Shown in pieces: positions 23,563-34,668 of a stretch of 64,000 nucleotides of DNA. Under the pieces are notes generated by a model. That model made no database searches, was not told the DNA's origin, and saw nothing but the letters and a program-made list of their open reading frames with translations. Location of the stretch: positions 60,766,515 through 60,830,514 of the forward strand of contig CM075760.1 of assembly GCA_037974335.1 (NCBI GenBank). Reading direction: 5' to 3'. Position numbers and translations under genes: made by a program. Within the stretch, counting starts at the first letter, position 1. Each line of letters begins with the position of its first letter. The stretch comes from Prionace glauca (lineage: Eukaryota > Chordata > Chondrichthyes > Carcharhiniformes > Carcharhinidae).

Positions 23563-24492
23563 CTACTCTGTATGAACTCGCCAGTGTTTCCGCAGGGAGG
23601 ATGAATCACTGAATCTCTTCCCACACTGAGAGCAGGTGAACGGTTTCTCTCCAGTGTGGATTCGCTGGTGTGTCTGCAGATTGAAAAGCCGGGAGATGGC
23701 CTTCCCACAGTGGGAGCAGCGGAACTGTCTCTCCCCAGTGTGGATTCGCTGGTGTATCTGCAAGTTGGATAACTGAGCGAATCCCTTCCCACATTGAGCG
23801 CAGGTGAATGGTCTCTCCCCAGTGTGAACGCGCTGGTGTATCTGCAGAGCGGATGAATCACTGAATCCCTTCCCACACTGAGAGCAGGTGAATGGCCTCT
23901 CCCCAGTGTGAACCCGCTGATGTCTCAGTAGGTGGGCTGACATGGTGAATCCCTTCCCACACATGGGGCAAGTGAATGGCCTCTCCCCAGTGTGAACTCT
24001 CTGGTGTGTCAGCAGGTGGGATGAGAGAGGGAATCTCTTCCCACACTCGGAGCAGATAAATGGCTTCTGCCCAGTATGAACTTGCTGGTGTCTCTGTAGG
24101 GTTGATGGATCAGTGAATGCCTTCCCACACACAGAGCAGGTGAACGGCCTCTCCCCGCTGTGAACTCGCCGGTGTCTCCACAGGTGGGATGAATCACGGA
24201 ATTGCTTCCCACACTGAGAGCAGGTGAATGGTTTCTCCCCGCTGTGAACTCGCCGGTGTCTCCGCAGGGAGGATGAATCACTAAATCCCTTTCCACACTG
24301 AGAGCAGGTGAATGGTCTCTCTCCAGTGTGAACTTGCTTGTGGGACTGTAGGAAGGAGAGCCGAGTGAATCCCTTCCCACACTCAGCGCAGGTGAATGGC
24401 TTCTCCCCAGTGTGAATGCACTGATGGATTTCCAGTTGTGACAAAAACCTGAATTCCTTCCCACAGTCCCCACATTTCCATAGTTTCTCCAT
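23563..24492 (-). CDS. C2H2 zinc finger protein Z6, eleven fingers
   Basis: The 309-residue protein starts [14 protein letters not shown] at an ATG with Kozak CACCATGG and contains eleven tandem C2H2 fingers joined by TGERPF-like linkers. It is the longest intact array in the window and would act as a sequence-specific nuclear DNA-binding protein. Finger 10 (RCSHCGKAISRLF) has Ile where the core aromatic residue of CGKxF is usual; its four zinc ligands remain. Translation ends at a TAG (RVHTE-stop) just before a decayed twelfth finger, so the present C-terminus is secondary. The terminal exon starts at the acceptor near 24837, and a matching exon 1 ends at 27462. No effector domain is visible. 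Confidence 0.87.
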   Translation of the reverse strand: MEKLWKCGDCGKEFRFLSQLEIHQCIHTGEKPFTCAECGKGFTRLSFLQSHKQVHTGERPFTCSQCGKGFSDSSSLRRHRRVHSGEKPFTCSQCGKQFRDSSHLWRHRRVHSGERPFTCSVCGKAFTDPSTLQRHQQVHTGQKPFICSECGKRFPLSSHLLTHQRVHTGERPFTCPMCGKGFTMSAHLLRHQRVHTGERPFTCSQCGKGFSDSSALQIHQRVHTGERPFTCAQCGKGFAQLSNLQIHQRIHTGERQFRCSHCGKAISRLFNLQTHQRIHTGEKPFTCSQCGKRFSDSSSLRKHWRVHTE

Positions 24493-25149
24493 GGTGCTGG
24501 TGTCCTTGTGTCTCTCCAGGTTAGACGATCAGTTGAAGTCTCATACACACACAGAACACATGTACAGTTGCTCTTTTTTGTGAACGGTGTAATATTTTTT
24601 CCAGCTGTGTAACTGGTTAAAGTTCTTTCCACAGTCACTCAGGTGTGTGCATGTTTCAGTGTAAAGCTCTTTCCACAGTCAGTTTACTGGAACACTCTCA
24701 CTCAGGTGTGTGTGTGTCTCGGTGCTTTTCCAGTCACACTGATGTTTGAAATCTTCTGAATCCAACATATCGTGACTCTATCAGGTCTAGATGTGATGCT
24801 TGAGATTTCTGTCTGTGATTCCTCCTCTTCTGATATCCTGTAAAAACAATTTACAAAAAACATCATAGCCAGAACAGACAATTCTAGCTTCTAGAGGAAC
24901 ATCCTTTCCTCTGTCATTAATGAAAATCTGGAAATCTGCATCCCACAAATTCCCCCTCCATTCTCATGCTGCCGTATCTAACATTCAGCCACCCAAAACT
25001 CCTGATGGTGCTGATTCAGGGTGAATGACATGCTCACTGCTTACTGTCCTGGACATCTTGGTCATAACAAATAGAGTTCTCCTATCTAGAGAGACTAAAT
25101 AATCTGGTTCTTCGGAGTTTAGAAGAGTGAAGATGACCTTATTCAAACA
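24493..25149 (-). other. 5' leader and intron of Z6
   Basis: The leader carries the lost finger with DFN-TGA-SSNLERHKDT just before the ATG. The acceptor is TTTTTACAG|GATATCAG (exon from 24837). Upstream blocks match the other copies. Confidence 0.55.
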
Positions 25150-25294
25150 TATAATTTGATTTGATTTATTATTGTCACATGTATTAATATACAGCGAAAA
25201 GTATTTTTCTTGCGTGCTATACAGATAAAGTATACCATTCATGGAGAAGGAAAGGAGAATGCAGAATATAGTGTTACAGTAAAAGCTGGAGTGT
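25150..25294 (-). mobile_element. L2/Rex-type LINE, 3' part (split by a CR1)
   Basis: The reverse complement ends in AATAAATCAAATCAAATTAT, a 3' end seen in many fish and shark LINEs, preceded by TTGCGTGCTATACAG-type sequence. It continues at 26425. The superfamily is uncertain. Confidence 0.55.
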
Positions 25295-26424
25295 GGAGAA
25301 CATAGAACATTACAGCGCATAGAACATAGAACATTACAGCGCATAGAACATTACAGCCCACGATGTTGCGCCGACCAGTTACAAAATAATGATCCACTAG
25401 CCTAAACCAATCCCTTTTCGTCCATAAACCTATCCACAGATCTCTTAAACGCCCCCAAACTAGGCGCATTTACAACTGCAGCTGGAAGGGCATTCCAGTC
25501 CCTCACCACCCTCTGGGTAAAGAACCTACCCCTGACATCAGTCCTATAACTACCCCCCCTTAATTTAAAGTCATGCCCCCTCGTGCTAGCTTTCTCCATC
25601 CTAGAAAAAAGGCTATCACTATCTACCCTGTCTAAACCTCTAATCATCTTATATGTTTCAATAAGGTCCACTCTTAGCCGCCTTCTTTCCAGCGAAAACA
25701 ACCCCAAATCTCTCAGTCTCTCCTCATAGGATCTCCCCTCCATACCAGGCAACATCCTGGTAAACCTCTTCTGCACCCTCTCCAAAGCCTCTACATCCTT
25801 CCTGTAATGTGGGGACCAGAACTGCACACAAAACTCCAAGTGCGGCCGCACCAGAGTTGTGTACAGTTGCATCATGATGCTGCGACTCCTAAATTCAATC
25901 CCCCTACCAATAAACGCCAAGACACTGTATGCCTTCTTAACAACCTTATCAATTTGATTCCCAACTTTCAGGGATCTATGTACACATACACCTAGATCCC
26001 TCTGCTCCTCCACACTATTCAAAGTCCTCCCGTTAGCCCTATACTCAACATATCTGTTATTCCTACCGAAATGAATTACCTCACACTTCTCCACAGTAAA
26101 CTCCATCCGCCACCTCGCAGCCCAGCTCTGCAACCTTTCTAAGTCACCCTGCAAACTATGACACCCTTCCTCACAATCTACCACACCTCTGACTTTGTTG
26201 TCATCAGCAAACTTACTAATCCACCCAACTATACCCTCATCCAGATCATTAATAAAAATTACAAACAGCAGTGGCCCCAAAACAGATCCCTGAGGCACAC
26301 CACTCGTAACCGAACTCCATGACGAACATTTACCATCAACCACCACCCTCTGTCTCCTATCTGCTAGCCAATTCCTGATCCAATTACCTAGATCACCCCC
26401 AATCCCATCCATCTGCATTTATGG
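25295..26424 (-). mobile_element. CR1 LINE, second subfamily, 5' truncated
   Basis: A 338-codon open frame (25402-26418) encodes the C-terminal reverse transcriptase: [20 protein letters not shown], then the catalytic box SKFADDNK, then the thumb and C-terminal region (RPHLEFCVQFWSPHYRKD, FFTQRVVRDWNALP). The 3' end has repeated ACATAGAACATTACAGC units. The frame is open for its full remaining length. It differs clearly from the 35-kb CR1 copy. The 5' half of the element is missing. Confidence 0.85.
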
Positions 26425-26780
26425 GAGCAACTTAATCCAAAAATCTGATTTCAGCAGGGAAGAAGCTGTTGCTGAGTCGGTTGGGACATGACCTCAGACT
26501 TTTGTATCTTTTTCCCGATGGACGAAGGTGGAAGAGAGAACGTCTGGAGTGCATGGGGCCCTTAATTATGGTGGCTACTTTGACGAGGCAGTGGGAAGTG
26601 TAGACAGAGTCAATGGATGAGAGGTTGGTTTGTGTGCTGGATTGGGCTACATTCACAACATTTTGTAGTTCCTTGTGGTCTTGAGCAGAGCAGAAGCCAT
26701 ACCAAGCTGTGATACAACCAGAAAGGATGCTTTCTATGGTTCTATCTGTAAATCTGTATGAGATCCTGAGGGAGTTTGAT
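26425..26780 (-). mobile_element. L2/Rex-type LINE, coding part (other half)
   Basis: An open - frame (26432-26800) reads TDRTIESILSGCITAWYGFCSAQDHKEL and LFHLRPSGKRYKSLRS, the C-terminus of a LINE reverse transcriptase common in fishes. The CR1 at 25295-26424 separates it from its 3' end, so the CR1 is younger. Confidence 0.65.
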
Positions 26781-27042
26781 AGTAAAAAGTCTGACAACAC
26801 CAGGTTTTAGTCCAACCGATTTATTTGATAATATTCTCACAAGCAAGCATGCTTTCCAGGGGACTGCCTCTTCGTCAGGTGAATGTCTTGAATGTCAATT
26901 CACCTGACGAAGAGGCAGTCCCCTCGAAAGCTTGCTTGCTTGTGAGAATATTATCAAATAAATCGGTTGGACTAAAACCTGGTGTTGTCAGACTTTTTAC
27001 TGTGTTTACGCCAGTCCAACGCCGGCATACCCACATCATGAC
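26781..27042. repeat. Near-perfect palindrome of Penelope-like terminal repeats
   Basis: Left arm from AGTAAAAAGTCTGACAACACC to CTTCGTCAGGTGAAT, right arm its reverse complement ending GTCAGACTTTTTACT. The arms are about 105 bp and almost identical, with a very short spacer around 26895. Confidence 0.8.
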
Positions 27043-27044
27043 TA

Positions 27045-27390
27045 CTATCGAGTTTGATAGGGCAGAAGGGGAGATATTTTCATGAGTGGAAGAGTCTGAA
27101 CAAGCTACAAGTTAAAGGGCCAGTCATTTAAAACTGAGGTGCAGAGAAATGTCTTCTCACAGAACATGGTGAATCTCTGGAATTCTCTGCTTCAAAGGAT
27201 GGTAGAGGCTGAATCATTAGAAGTATTTAGAATGGAGGTGGATAAATATTTGATAGATTGAGGAATAGAGGGCAATGGGGAAATGGCTCACAAAAGGAGG
27301 CCGGTATTGATCAGCTCTGATTGTATTGAACGGCAGGGTCGCTTGAAGGGCCTGGTGGCCTCTCCTGCTTCTATTTCTTGTGATCAGTTG
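27045..27390 (+). repeat. CR1-type LINE 3' end, decayed
   Basis: GGTGAATCTCTGGAATTCTCTG and the 3' GCTTGAAGGGCCTGG / CTCCTGCTTCTATTTCTTG match CR1 tails. Confidence 0.6.
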
Positions 27391-27461
27391 CTGCAGGTCC
27401 CAGTTTCCGCCCAGATTGAGGTAAGGAATGGAAAGAGGCAGAATGAAAGTGTTTTACTCAC

Positions 27462-27924
27462 AGATGTTGGAGACGGGGAAGTTTGAGCTGGCTGAAGATC
27501 AATCTTCATTTACACAAAGCCCGCGCTCTGATTGGCTGGAGGACCAGCGTTCTTCCGGTCCTCCAATACGTCTCATTGGTCAACACCTCAGCGTGAAGGT
27601 CAGGGGGCGGGCTCAACACTGCACATGCGCAGTTCCGGCCCGGGGGGAGGGGGAGATCACCGAGCGGCTTCTCGCTCTGGCCGGAGCCGCCAGCCGCTTG
27701 TCTGGAAACCTTGGCTCGAGGAGGGGGAGGGGAACAATGGGTGGGGGAGGGGAGCAATGGGTGGGGGGGGGCGGGGGTCCCGATTCCGCGCGTGCGCACT
27801 GGAAATCCTAAGACGTCACCGCGGAGCAGAGTGATTCCTATTGGCTGATACAGAGCTCCATTGTGACGTCACAAGAGTTGTCCAATGAGCTTCAGAGTGA
27901 AACCTCCTCTTCTGTGCAACATCT
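27462..27924. promoter_or_regulatory. Bidirectional CpG-rich promoter between Z6 and Z7
   Basis: On the - side exon 1 of Z6 ends at 27462 with GTGAGTAAAACAC. Near it is TCTGATTGGCTGGAGGACC (27520-27545), also found near exon 1 of Z1, Z3 and Z5. The shared module lies at 27640-27728, the composite GACGTCACCGCGG plus CTATTGGCTGA at 27812-27848, and a perfect CRE TGACGTCA at 27864-27871. On the + side the expected exon 1 donor after 27924 reads GGGAGG instead of GTGAGT. Confidence 0.65.
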
Positions 27925-28428
27925 GGGAGGAAATCAATGTCTCCCCCTTTCCATTTCTATTCTCATTCTGGGGGAAATTGGGGACTTGCAGCAACTGAAG
28001 GGTAAGGAAGTGAATCCAGTCTGTATATTCCACACATTTTTAGTCCAGTCATATGGGCATAGCTCTGTCTGGCAGCCTGCATGGAGATTTTCAGCCAGTG
28101 ACGTTTGCTACCAAATAAACCAGTTGGACTTTAACCTGGTGTTGTGAGACTTCTTACTGTGTTTACCCCAGTCCAACACCAACATCTCCACATCCAAGAT
28201 AGGAAGTAGTGAGCATGGATCTGTCAATCAGCCTCAATCATCAACTTCAGGAGAATTGGGAGGGTGAATATTAGATACAACAGAGTGAGAATGGAGCAAG
28301 TGTGTGAGATGGAGATTTGTAGCCTTTGTGGAATGAGAGAGAAAGAATGTTTCATAGAAACTGGAATTGTCTGTTCTGAATTTTGATCCAGTACTGATAC
28401 TGATGACTTGTGTCAACTTGTTTTACAG
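27925..28428 (+). other. Z7 intron with a Penelope-like scrap
   Basis: Conserved upstream blocks, interrupted at 28105-28195 by a reverse-oriented Penelope-like terminal repeat (AGTTGGACTTTAACCTGG ... CCCAGTCCAACACC). The acceptor TTGTTTTACAG ends at 28428. Confidence 0.55.
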
Positions 28429-28756
28429 GATATTGAAAGAGGAATCACAGGCTGAAATTTCAAATGTCAGGTCTAGATCTGGCAGTCATATTCCTTGGAA
28501 CCTGAATATCATCGGCCATTGAACCTGGAAGGAGATTTGAAAAGATTTCAAACATCAGTGTGATTGGAAAAGCATCAGCACACTTCCATATTCAAGTGAG
28601 AGTGTTCCAGTGCATTGACTGAAGAGCTTTAACCAGTTACACAGCCTGAATAAATATCACACCATTCACAGTGGGGAGAGACTGAACACGTATTGTGTGT
28701 GTGGACGAGGCTTGAACTGATTGTCCACCCAAGGCAGAGGCAAGGTCGCCTGCATC

Positions 28757-29659
28757 ATGGAGAAACCATGGAAATGTGCAGACTGTGGAAAGAGATACAG
28801 ATCCCCATCTCAGCTGGATGCTCATCGGCGCAGCCACACTGGGGAGAGGCCGTTCATCTGCTCTCAATGTGGGGAGGGATTCATTCGACACTCCCACCTG
28901 CAATTGCACAAGCGAGTTCACACTGGAGAGAGACCATTCACCTGCTCTCAGTGTGGAAAAAGATTCACTGTGTTATCCACTTTGCAGAGACACCAGCGAA
29001 TTCACACTGGGGAGAGGCCATTCACCTGCTCTGAGTGTGGGAAGGGATTCAACCAGTTATCCAATTTGCGGACACATCAGCGAATTCACACTGGGGAGAG
29101 GCCATTCACCTGCTCTCAGTGTGAGAAGAGATTCACTCGGTTATCCGACCTGCAGGCACATCAGCACATTCACACTGGGGAGAGGCCGTTCACCTGCTCT
29201 CAGTGTGGGAAGGGATTCACTCGGTCATCTGACATGCAGAAGCACAAACAAATTCACACTGGGGAGAGGCTGTTCATCTGCTCTCAGTGTGGGAAGGGAT
29301 TCACTCAATTTTCCAACCTGCGGACACACCAGCGTGTTCATACTGGGGTGGGTCTGTTCATCTGCTCTCAGTGTGGGAAGGGATTCACTCAATTGTCCAG
29401 CCTGCAGAGACACCAGCATGTTCATACTGGGGAGAAACCGTTCTCCTGCTCTCAGTGTGGAAAGGGATTCACTCGACAATTCCACCTGCAGAGACACCAG
29501 CTAGTTCACACTGGGGAGAAGCTGTTTACCTGCTCTCAGTGTGGGAAGGGTTTCAGTCAGTTATCCAACCTGCGGAGACACCAGCGAGTTCACATGGGGA
29601 GAGGCCATTCACCTGCTCTCAGTGTGGGAAGGAATTCACTCAGTTATCCCACCTGCTGA
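28757..29659 (+). CDS. C2H2 zinc finger protein Z7, ten fingers with a frameshifted tail
   Basis: The frame starts [16 protein letters not shown] at an ATG in ATCATGG context and encodes ten C2H2 fingers in 300 residues. Finger 7 is followed by the unusual linker TGVGLF. After finger 10 the linker reads CACATGGGG in place of CACACTGGGG; this one-base loss shifts the frame, giving a 21-residue non-finger tail ([12 protein letters not shown]...) and a stop at 29659. The next finger ([20 protein letters not shown]) survives out of frame and ends in TGA at about 29670. All ten coded fingers keep their zinc ligands. It could still function. The exon 1 donor appears lost, so expression from the shared promoter is doubtful. 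Confidence 0.75.
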   Translation: MEKPWKCADCGKRYRSPSQLDAHRRSHTGERPFICSQCGEGFIRHSHLQLHKRVHTGERPFTCSQCGKRFTVLSTLQRHQRIHTGERPFTCSECGKGFNQLSNLRTHQRIHTGERPFTCSQCEKRFTRLSDLQAHQHIHTGERPFTCSQCGKGFTRSSDMQKHKQIHTGERLFICSQCGKGFTQFSNLRTHQRVHTGVGLFICSQCGKGFTQLSSLQRHQHVHTGEKPFSCSQCGKGFTRQFHLQRHQLVHTGEKLFTCSQCGKGFSQLSNLRRHQRVHMGRGHSPALSVGRNSLSYPTC

Positions 29660-29759
29660 GACATCAGTGAGGTTACACTGGGGAGAAATCTGCTCAGTGT
29701 ATAAAAAGGGTTCAGAATTTCATCACAGCTGCTGAGGCACCAACAAGTTCACAGGGGTT

Positions 29760-30965
29760 GGATTCTGCTGTTATTGTTTCTGTTCTCACATCCAGGACTA
29801 CATTTTGTTTACTCTCACAGTTGGTCATTGGAGCAGGTTGGAGGGTTTCTTTCTGCTGGACTGGCTGGACTCAGCCTCCAGTGGGCTGATGCTCTTTGAG
29901 TCTTTTTGCGAATACCTTGTTTTAAATTTCACAAGAATCACAGAGTGACAGGGTGTTAGGAAGTTTAGAGATATTTAGTCAGCATTTCTGTCTGAAACAC
30001 CCCCTAAATGCCCATCCAATTTCCTTTGTAATTGTTTATTGTCTCCATTTCCTCCACCTTCGTAGGCAGCAAGTTCCAAATCATTACCATTCGCTGCATC
30101 AAAATATTCTTCCTCACGTTCTCCCTACATCCCTGACCCAAAACCTTAAATCTGTGTCCCCCCTCGTCCTTGTGCCATCAGCGAATGGGAACAACTTTTC
30201 TTTGTCCATCTACTAGAGTCATGAATAGGTCACTGACCATGGGACGGCGGCGCGGGCTCGTTGGGCCGAAGGGCCTGTTTCCCGTGCTGTTTTTGTTCTT
30301 TGTATTGTATACCATCTTATCGAAACCTGACCACCTCTATCAAATCTCCCCTCAACCTCCTTTGCTCCAAGGGGAACAACCCCAGCCTGACATTGACAAT
30401 AAAGAACAAACAGAATATGTTAGTACCTGAAATCAAATGGGAATATTGAATTTCTGTTGTAAAGATATTGTGAATAAATTGTCCTGGACAATAATGAAAT
30501 TGGGATAACTCACCTTAGGTGTGGATGAATGGAATATATCAATCTGGTATCCACCTACAGTTAGTGAAAGTCTGGAACGTGTAGCAGGAAATCACTCCCT
30601 AACAGCACTGTGGGTGTATTTACAGGCACTGTAGCAGTTCAGGAAGGCAGTGTTGGGGTTGACCATGGCTGAGGCAGCAACATACAGACACATATTCTGT
30701 TATAATTGAAGGACTGCAGATTGAATGTGAGGCATTATGGGACTGGACTGTCTTGATCACATTCCTGTGACTGCTCAGTTTCTGCAATTACTGACCATTA
30801 AAGCTGCTTAGCAGGGCCCTGACAGACGACCTGGTGAGAATATTTACTTGGAATGAGTTGGAATTAAGCTTATCCCAGGACCGGCTTGTGTTCAGAGGCT
30901 GAGATACCCAAATCTGTAAAAAATCTGACCAATCAACAAACAGTGGTAGGTAGTTGGTGAAGAAG
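29760..30965 (+). repeat. Duplicated 3' flank, shared with the region after Z3
   Basis: Same-orientation match to about 10305-11370. A short insertion near 30215-30305 (GGGCTCGTTGGGCCGAAGGG) is absent from the Z3 copy. Confidence 0.75.
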
Positions 30966-31004
30966 CATTCTCAGGCATTGTTTAAATTATTTTATCCCAA
31001 ATTT

Positions 31005-31140
31005 AGAACATAGAACATAGAACATTACAGCACAAACAGGCTCTTCGGCCCTCGAGTTGCGCAGATCACATCAACCCCACCAATCTATAGACCTATCTAT
31101 AACCCCCAATCCCATTAAACCCCATATATCTATCCTGGAC
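31005..31140 (-). repeat. CR1 3'-end fragment (second subfamily type)
   Basis: Repeated AACATAGAACATTACAGCAC units followed by CCAATCCCATTAAACCC resemble the 3' end of the 25-kb CR1. Confidence 0.55.
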
Positions 31141-31245
31141 TGACGGTGATGAGTTTTCTCAACTTTTTACAGGATATTGGAAGTGGTGGATTGGCAGATG
31201 GAAAACAGAAACTGAACATCACGTCTGACAAAGCCATTTGAGTTA
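31141..31245 (+). pseudogene. Orphan start of a zinc finger terminal exon
   Basis: CTTTTTACAG|GATATTGG and AACTGAACATCACGTCTGAC match the first bases of the Z3 terminal exon. The finger part is missing; unrelated AT-rich sequence follows. Confidence 0.55.
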
Positions 31246-31904
31246 TAATAAAGGAGAACTAAGCATCTTGTATCTTATTTTAATCAAGGAGTTGTGAGCT
31301 TATAGTGTTCTGTTGCTTTAGGAAGCTATAGCTAAGAGAATGCTGAGGATTCATTGTTTGATATTTACGAGCTGTGAGAACCTGTATGTTTCATTCGTTT
31401 ATGTGGATGTTTGTAGATGTGTTTTATCATTGTTTTGGGCTACATTTGTTAAGGTTTATCTTTCTGGGGATTTAACCTTACCTTGAGTCTTTAATTAAAG
31501 GTATTTCTTGAAGTTCAAAAACAGAACCACAAAAACGCTTAAGGAATTCATTTTGGTCATTCTTGTAAAGCACATGCTAAGTTTCTCTGCTTGTGTATGG
31601 ATGATATTTGTGGGTTGATTGCTTCAAGCTTTGAGTATTTCTGTCTGTGATTTAAATCAAACAGATTTTCAAAAAAAGTTTAATTAATAAAGCTTTTTTT
31701 TCAAAAGTTATGAGCCTGGAGCCATATTTACTGGCCAGAGACCTGATTCCAGGATTTTTTACTTAACATGTGGGAATTTTAATCTGGATACAATTCACAC
31801 ATGTGAGAGTGAGAGTTTTAATTAGTCATGGTTATTTAAAATTTGGGAGATGTGAAATGATTCTGACCAATCTGGTGTTGGATTGATCTTTGGTTAAACT
31901 TCCA
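31246..31904. other. Nothing recognised
   Basis: AT-rich sequence without a supported gene or repeat. Confidence 0.4.
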
Positions 31905-32340
31905 ATCAGAGTTGAGAGGGTCAGCTTATGAGGAGAGACTGAGTGGACTGGAATTATACTCATTGGAATTCAGAACAATGAGAGGAGCTTTTCTAGAAAC
32001 ATATAAAATTATAAATATAGTATATATAAAATTATCAGAATAGATAAGATAGAAGTAGGGAGGTTGTTTCAATTGGCAGGTGAAACTCGAACTAGGGGCC
32101 ATTGCCTCAAAATAAGGGGGTACAGATTTAGAACTGAGTTGAGGAGGAACTTCTTCATGCAAAGTTTGTTTATTTATTAGTCACAAATAAGGCTTACATT
32201 CACACTACAGTGAAGTTACTTTGAAATTCCACTAGTTGCTACACTCCAGCACATTCTGTGGCATTCCCTGCCAGTGTTTGTTGAATGTTTTTAAGGCAAA
32301 GGATAGATAAATTCTTCAACCGTAAAGAAGAGAACACTCA
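31905..32340 (+). repeat. CR1 relic interrupted by a SINE scrap
   Basis: CR1 C-terminal residues (YEERLSGLELYSLEFRTMRG) run to about 32162. A SINE tail type (TTATTTATTAGTCACAAATAAGG) follows to about 32255, then CR1-like TTTTTAAGGCAAAGGATAGA. Confidence 0.6.
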
Positions 32341-32620
32341 CATTGGTATGCCTATTCTGCCAGTAGATTTGCAGGATTTTGTGGAAACAACATTAGTGAC
32401 ATCTCTTCAGGGATTCAAGGTGTGTGCTGTACGTTGCCCATGCTTCTGATGGATACAAGAGGGCAGAGACCACGGCTGCTCTGTGGAACATGAGGCTGGT
32501 GCTGGATCTGAGTATTGAGCTTCAAACACTCTGTTCCTCATGCTTCCGAAGCCTGTAGTGATTAATTGGAGTTGATGCTGGGTTTCGTCTTTTCATCTTT
32601 GTATCTGCCTGTGTCGACAG
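32341..32620. other. Nothing recognised
   Basis: No open frame or repeat I can name. Confidence 0.35.
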
Positions 32621-33012
32621 GAGACTCCCCAGAAGGCTGAGGGGGGACATGGTTGAGGTGTATAAGATTATGAGGGGTATGGACAGGGTGATTAGGAAGC
32701 AGCTGTATCCCTTATTTGAAGGGTCAATAATAAGGTGGCATCATTTTAAGGTGAGGGACAGGAGGTTTTGGGGAATTTGAAGAAAAATGTTTTCACTCAG
32801 AGGGTGGTGAGAGTCTGGAATTCACTGTCTGGGTGGGTAGTAGAGGCAGGAAACCTCACAACCTTTAAAAAGCATATGGATGAGCATTGGAATGTTTTGA
32901 CAATTCAAACACCATCAGTCAAGTGCTGGAAAGTGGATTAATGCAAATTTAGTATAGTTTTGTCAGTGCAGACTTGATGGGCTGAAAGGCCCTTTCTGTA
33001 CTGTATGACTCT
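32621..33012 (+). mobile_element. CR1-type LINE 3' end abutting Z8
   Basis: Residues such as RRLRGDMVEVYKIMRGMDRV and a 3' end CTGTACTGTATGACTCTATG are recognisable. The insertion directly joins the last finger of Z8 and supplies its stop codon. Confidence 0.7.
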
Positions 33013-33772
33013 ATGAGTTGTGAACTCGCTGGTGTTTCTGCAGTCGGGATGAGTGAGTGAATCCCGTCCCACACACGGTGCAGGTGAGCGGTCTCTCCCC
33101 AGTGTGAACTCGCTGGTGTTTCCGCAGGGCAGATGATGATCTGAATCTCTTCGTGCACTGAGAGCAGCTGAACAGTCTCTCCTCAGTGTGAACGCGCTGG
33201 TGGGACATCATTAGCTGAGAGCTTTTGAAATCCCTCCCACAGTCAGAGCATTTAAAGGGTCTCTCCTGGGTGTGAATGACATTGTGCCTCAGCAAGTAAG
33301 GCAACTGACTGAAATCTTTCCCACATACAGAACAAGTAAATGGCCTCTCCCCAGTGTGAACTAACTGGTGTCTCCGCAGACCTGATGCCACACTGAATCC
33401 TTTCCCACACACAGAGCAAGTGAACAGCCTCTCCCCAGTGTGAACTCGCTGATGGTTCTGCAAATCAATTAACTGAGTGAATCCCTTCCCACACACAGAG
33501 CAGATGAAAGGTCTCTCCCCAGTGTGAAATCGCTGGTGTCTCTGCAGACTGGATAATCGAGTGAATCCTTTCCCAATCTCAGAGCAAGTGAATGGCCTTT
33601 CCCCAGTGTGAACTCGTTGGTGTCTCTGTAAATCAATTATTTGAGTATATCCCTTCCCACACACAGAGCAGGTGAACGGTCTCTCCCCAGAGTGACTGCG
33701 CCGATGAATTTCCAGCTGAGATGGAAAACTGAATCCTTTCCCACAGTCCGCACATTTCCACGGTTTCTCCAT
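33011..33772 (-). CDS. C2H2 zinc finger protein Z8, nine finger units
   Basis: The frame starts [16 protein letters not shown] at an ATG in CACCATGG context and encodes 253 residues with nine finger units. Finger 3 ([14 protein letters not shown]) has lost its second zinc-binding Cys, so it probably does not fold as a finger. Finger 7 ([14 protein letters not shown]) has the usual ligands. The last finger ends QRVHNS and the stop TAG lies at the junction with a CR1 3' end, which has replaced the original 3' end of the array. The terminal exon probably starts at 34128 (TTTGACAG|GGTATCAG). The promoter is not seen; the 35-38 kb CR1 block lies where it would be expected. Confidence 0.8.
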   Translation of the reverse strand: MEKPWKCADCGKGFSFPSQLEIHRRSHSGERPFTCSVCGKGYTQIIDLQRHQRVHTGERPFTCSEIGKGFTRLSSLQRHQRFHTGERPFICSVCGKGFTQLIDLQNHQRVHTGERLFTCSVCGKGFSVASGLRRHQLVHTGERPFTCSVCGKDFSQLPYLLRHNVIHTQERPFKCSDCGRDFKSSQLMMSHQRVHTEERLFSCSQCTKRFRSSSALRKHQRVHTGERPLTCTVCGTGFTHSSRLQKHQRVHNS

Positions 33773-34600
33773 GGTGCGGGTGTCCTTGTGACTCTCCAGG
33801 TTAAACAATCAGTTAAATCTCACACAGAACACAGGTACAGTCTCTCCTCGCTGTGAAGTTGTGATGTATTTTCAGGCTGTATAACTGGTTTTAGCTCTTT
33901 CCACACACAGTGCACTGGAACACTCTCACTCGGGTGTGTTTGTTTTGCTGCTTTTCCAGTCACACTGATGCTTAAAATCTTCTGAAGCAGACAGAACAGA
34001 GAAACATTTCTCCTTCTAGATTCAAAGGTCAATGATATTGAGGTCCTGATGAATTGAGTGACTCTGTCACATGCTGATGTGATGTTTGATTTGAGATTTC
34101 TGTCTGTAAATCCTCACCTTCTGATACCCTGTCAAAGGAATTTACACAAGTCATCAGTGTCAGTACAGAATAGAAATTCAGAACAGACAATTCTAGTTTC
34201 TATGTAACATTCTTTCCTCTCTCATTCCCCAAAAGCTGTAAATCTCCTTCCACGCTCTCCCTCTATTCTCACTCTGCTGTTCACCCTCTCAATTCTCCTG
34301 AAGGTGCTGATTGAGGCAGATTGACAGATCCATGCTCACTGCTTCCTGTCCTGGACACAGAGCTGAAAATCTCCATGCAGGCTACCAGACAGATGTCTCT
34401 CATACGGGATAAAAGTGTAATATAACAGGACATTATTTGAATAATAGTAGAGCAGGGATTTGAGGAATATTTATACTTAGGTAGGGACAGCATCTGATCT
34501 GGAACTCGCTGCCTATGAAGATGGTGGAACTGAAAATGTTCAATCATTTCAAAATGAAATTGGGCGCGCATTCAAAGAAAATAAAACTTGCAGGGGAATG
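33773..34600 (-). other. 5' leader and upstream non-coding sequence of Z8
   Basis: The leader has the lost finger with TTTAACTGATTG before the ATG. Upstream blocks match the other copies to about 34400 (CCATGCAGGCTACCAGACAG). The rest to 34600 is CR1-like (GAACTCGCTGCCTATGAAG). Confidence 0.5.
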
Positions 34601-34668
34601 TTGGCAAAGAAATAGAATAGGACTGATTGGTTCATTCTGTAGAGAATCAATCTGCAGTCCATAACATG

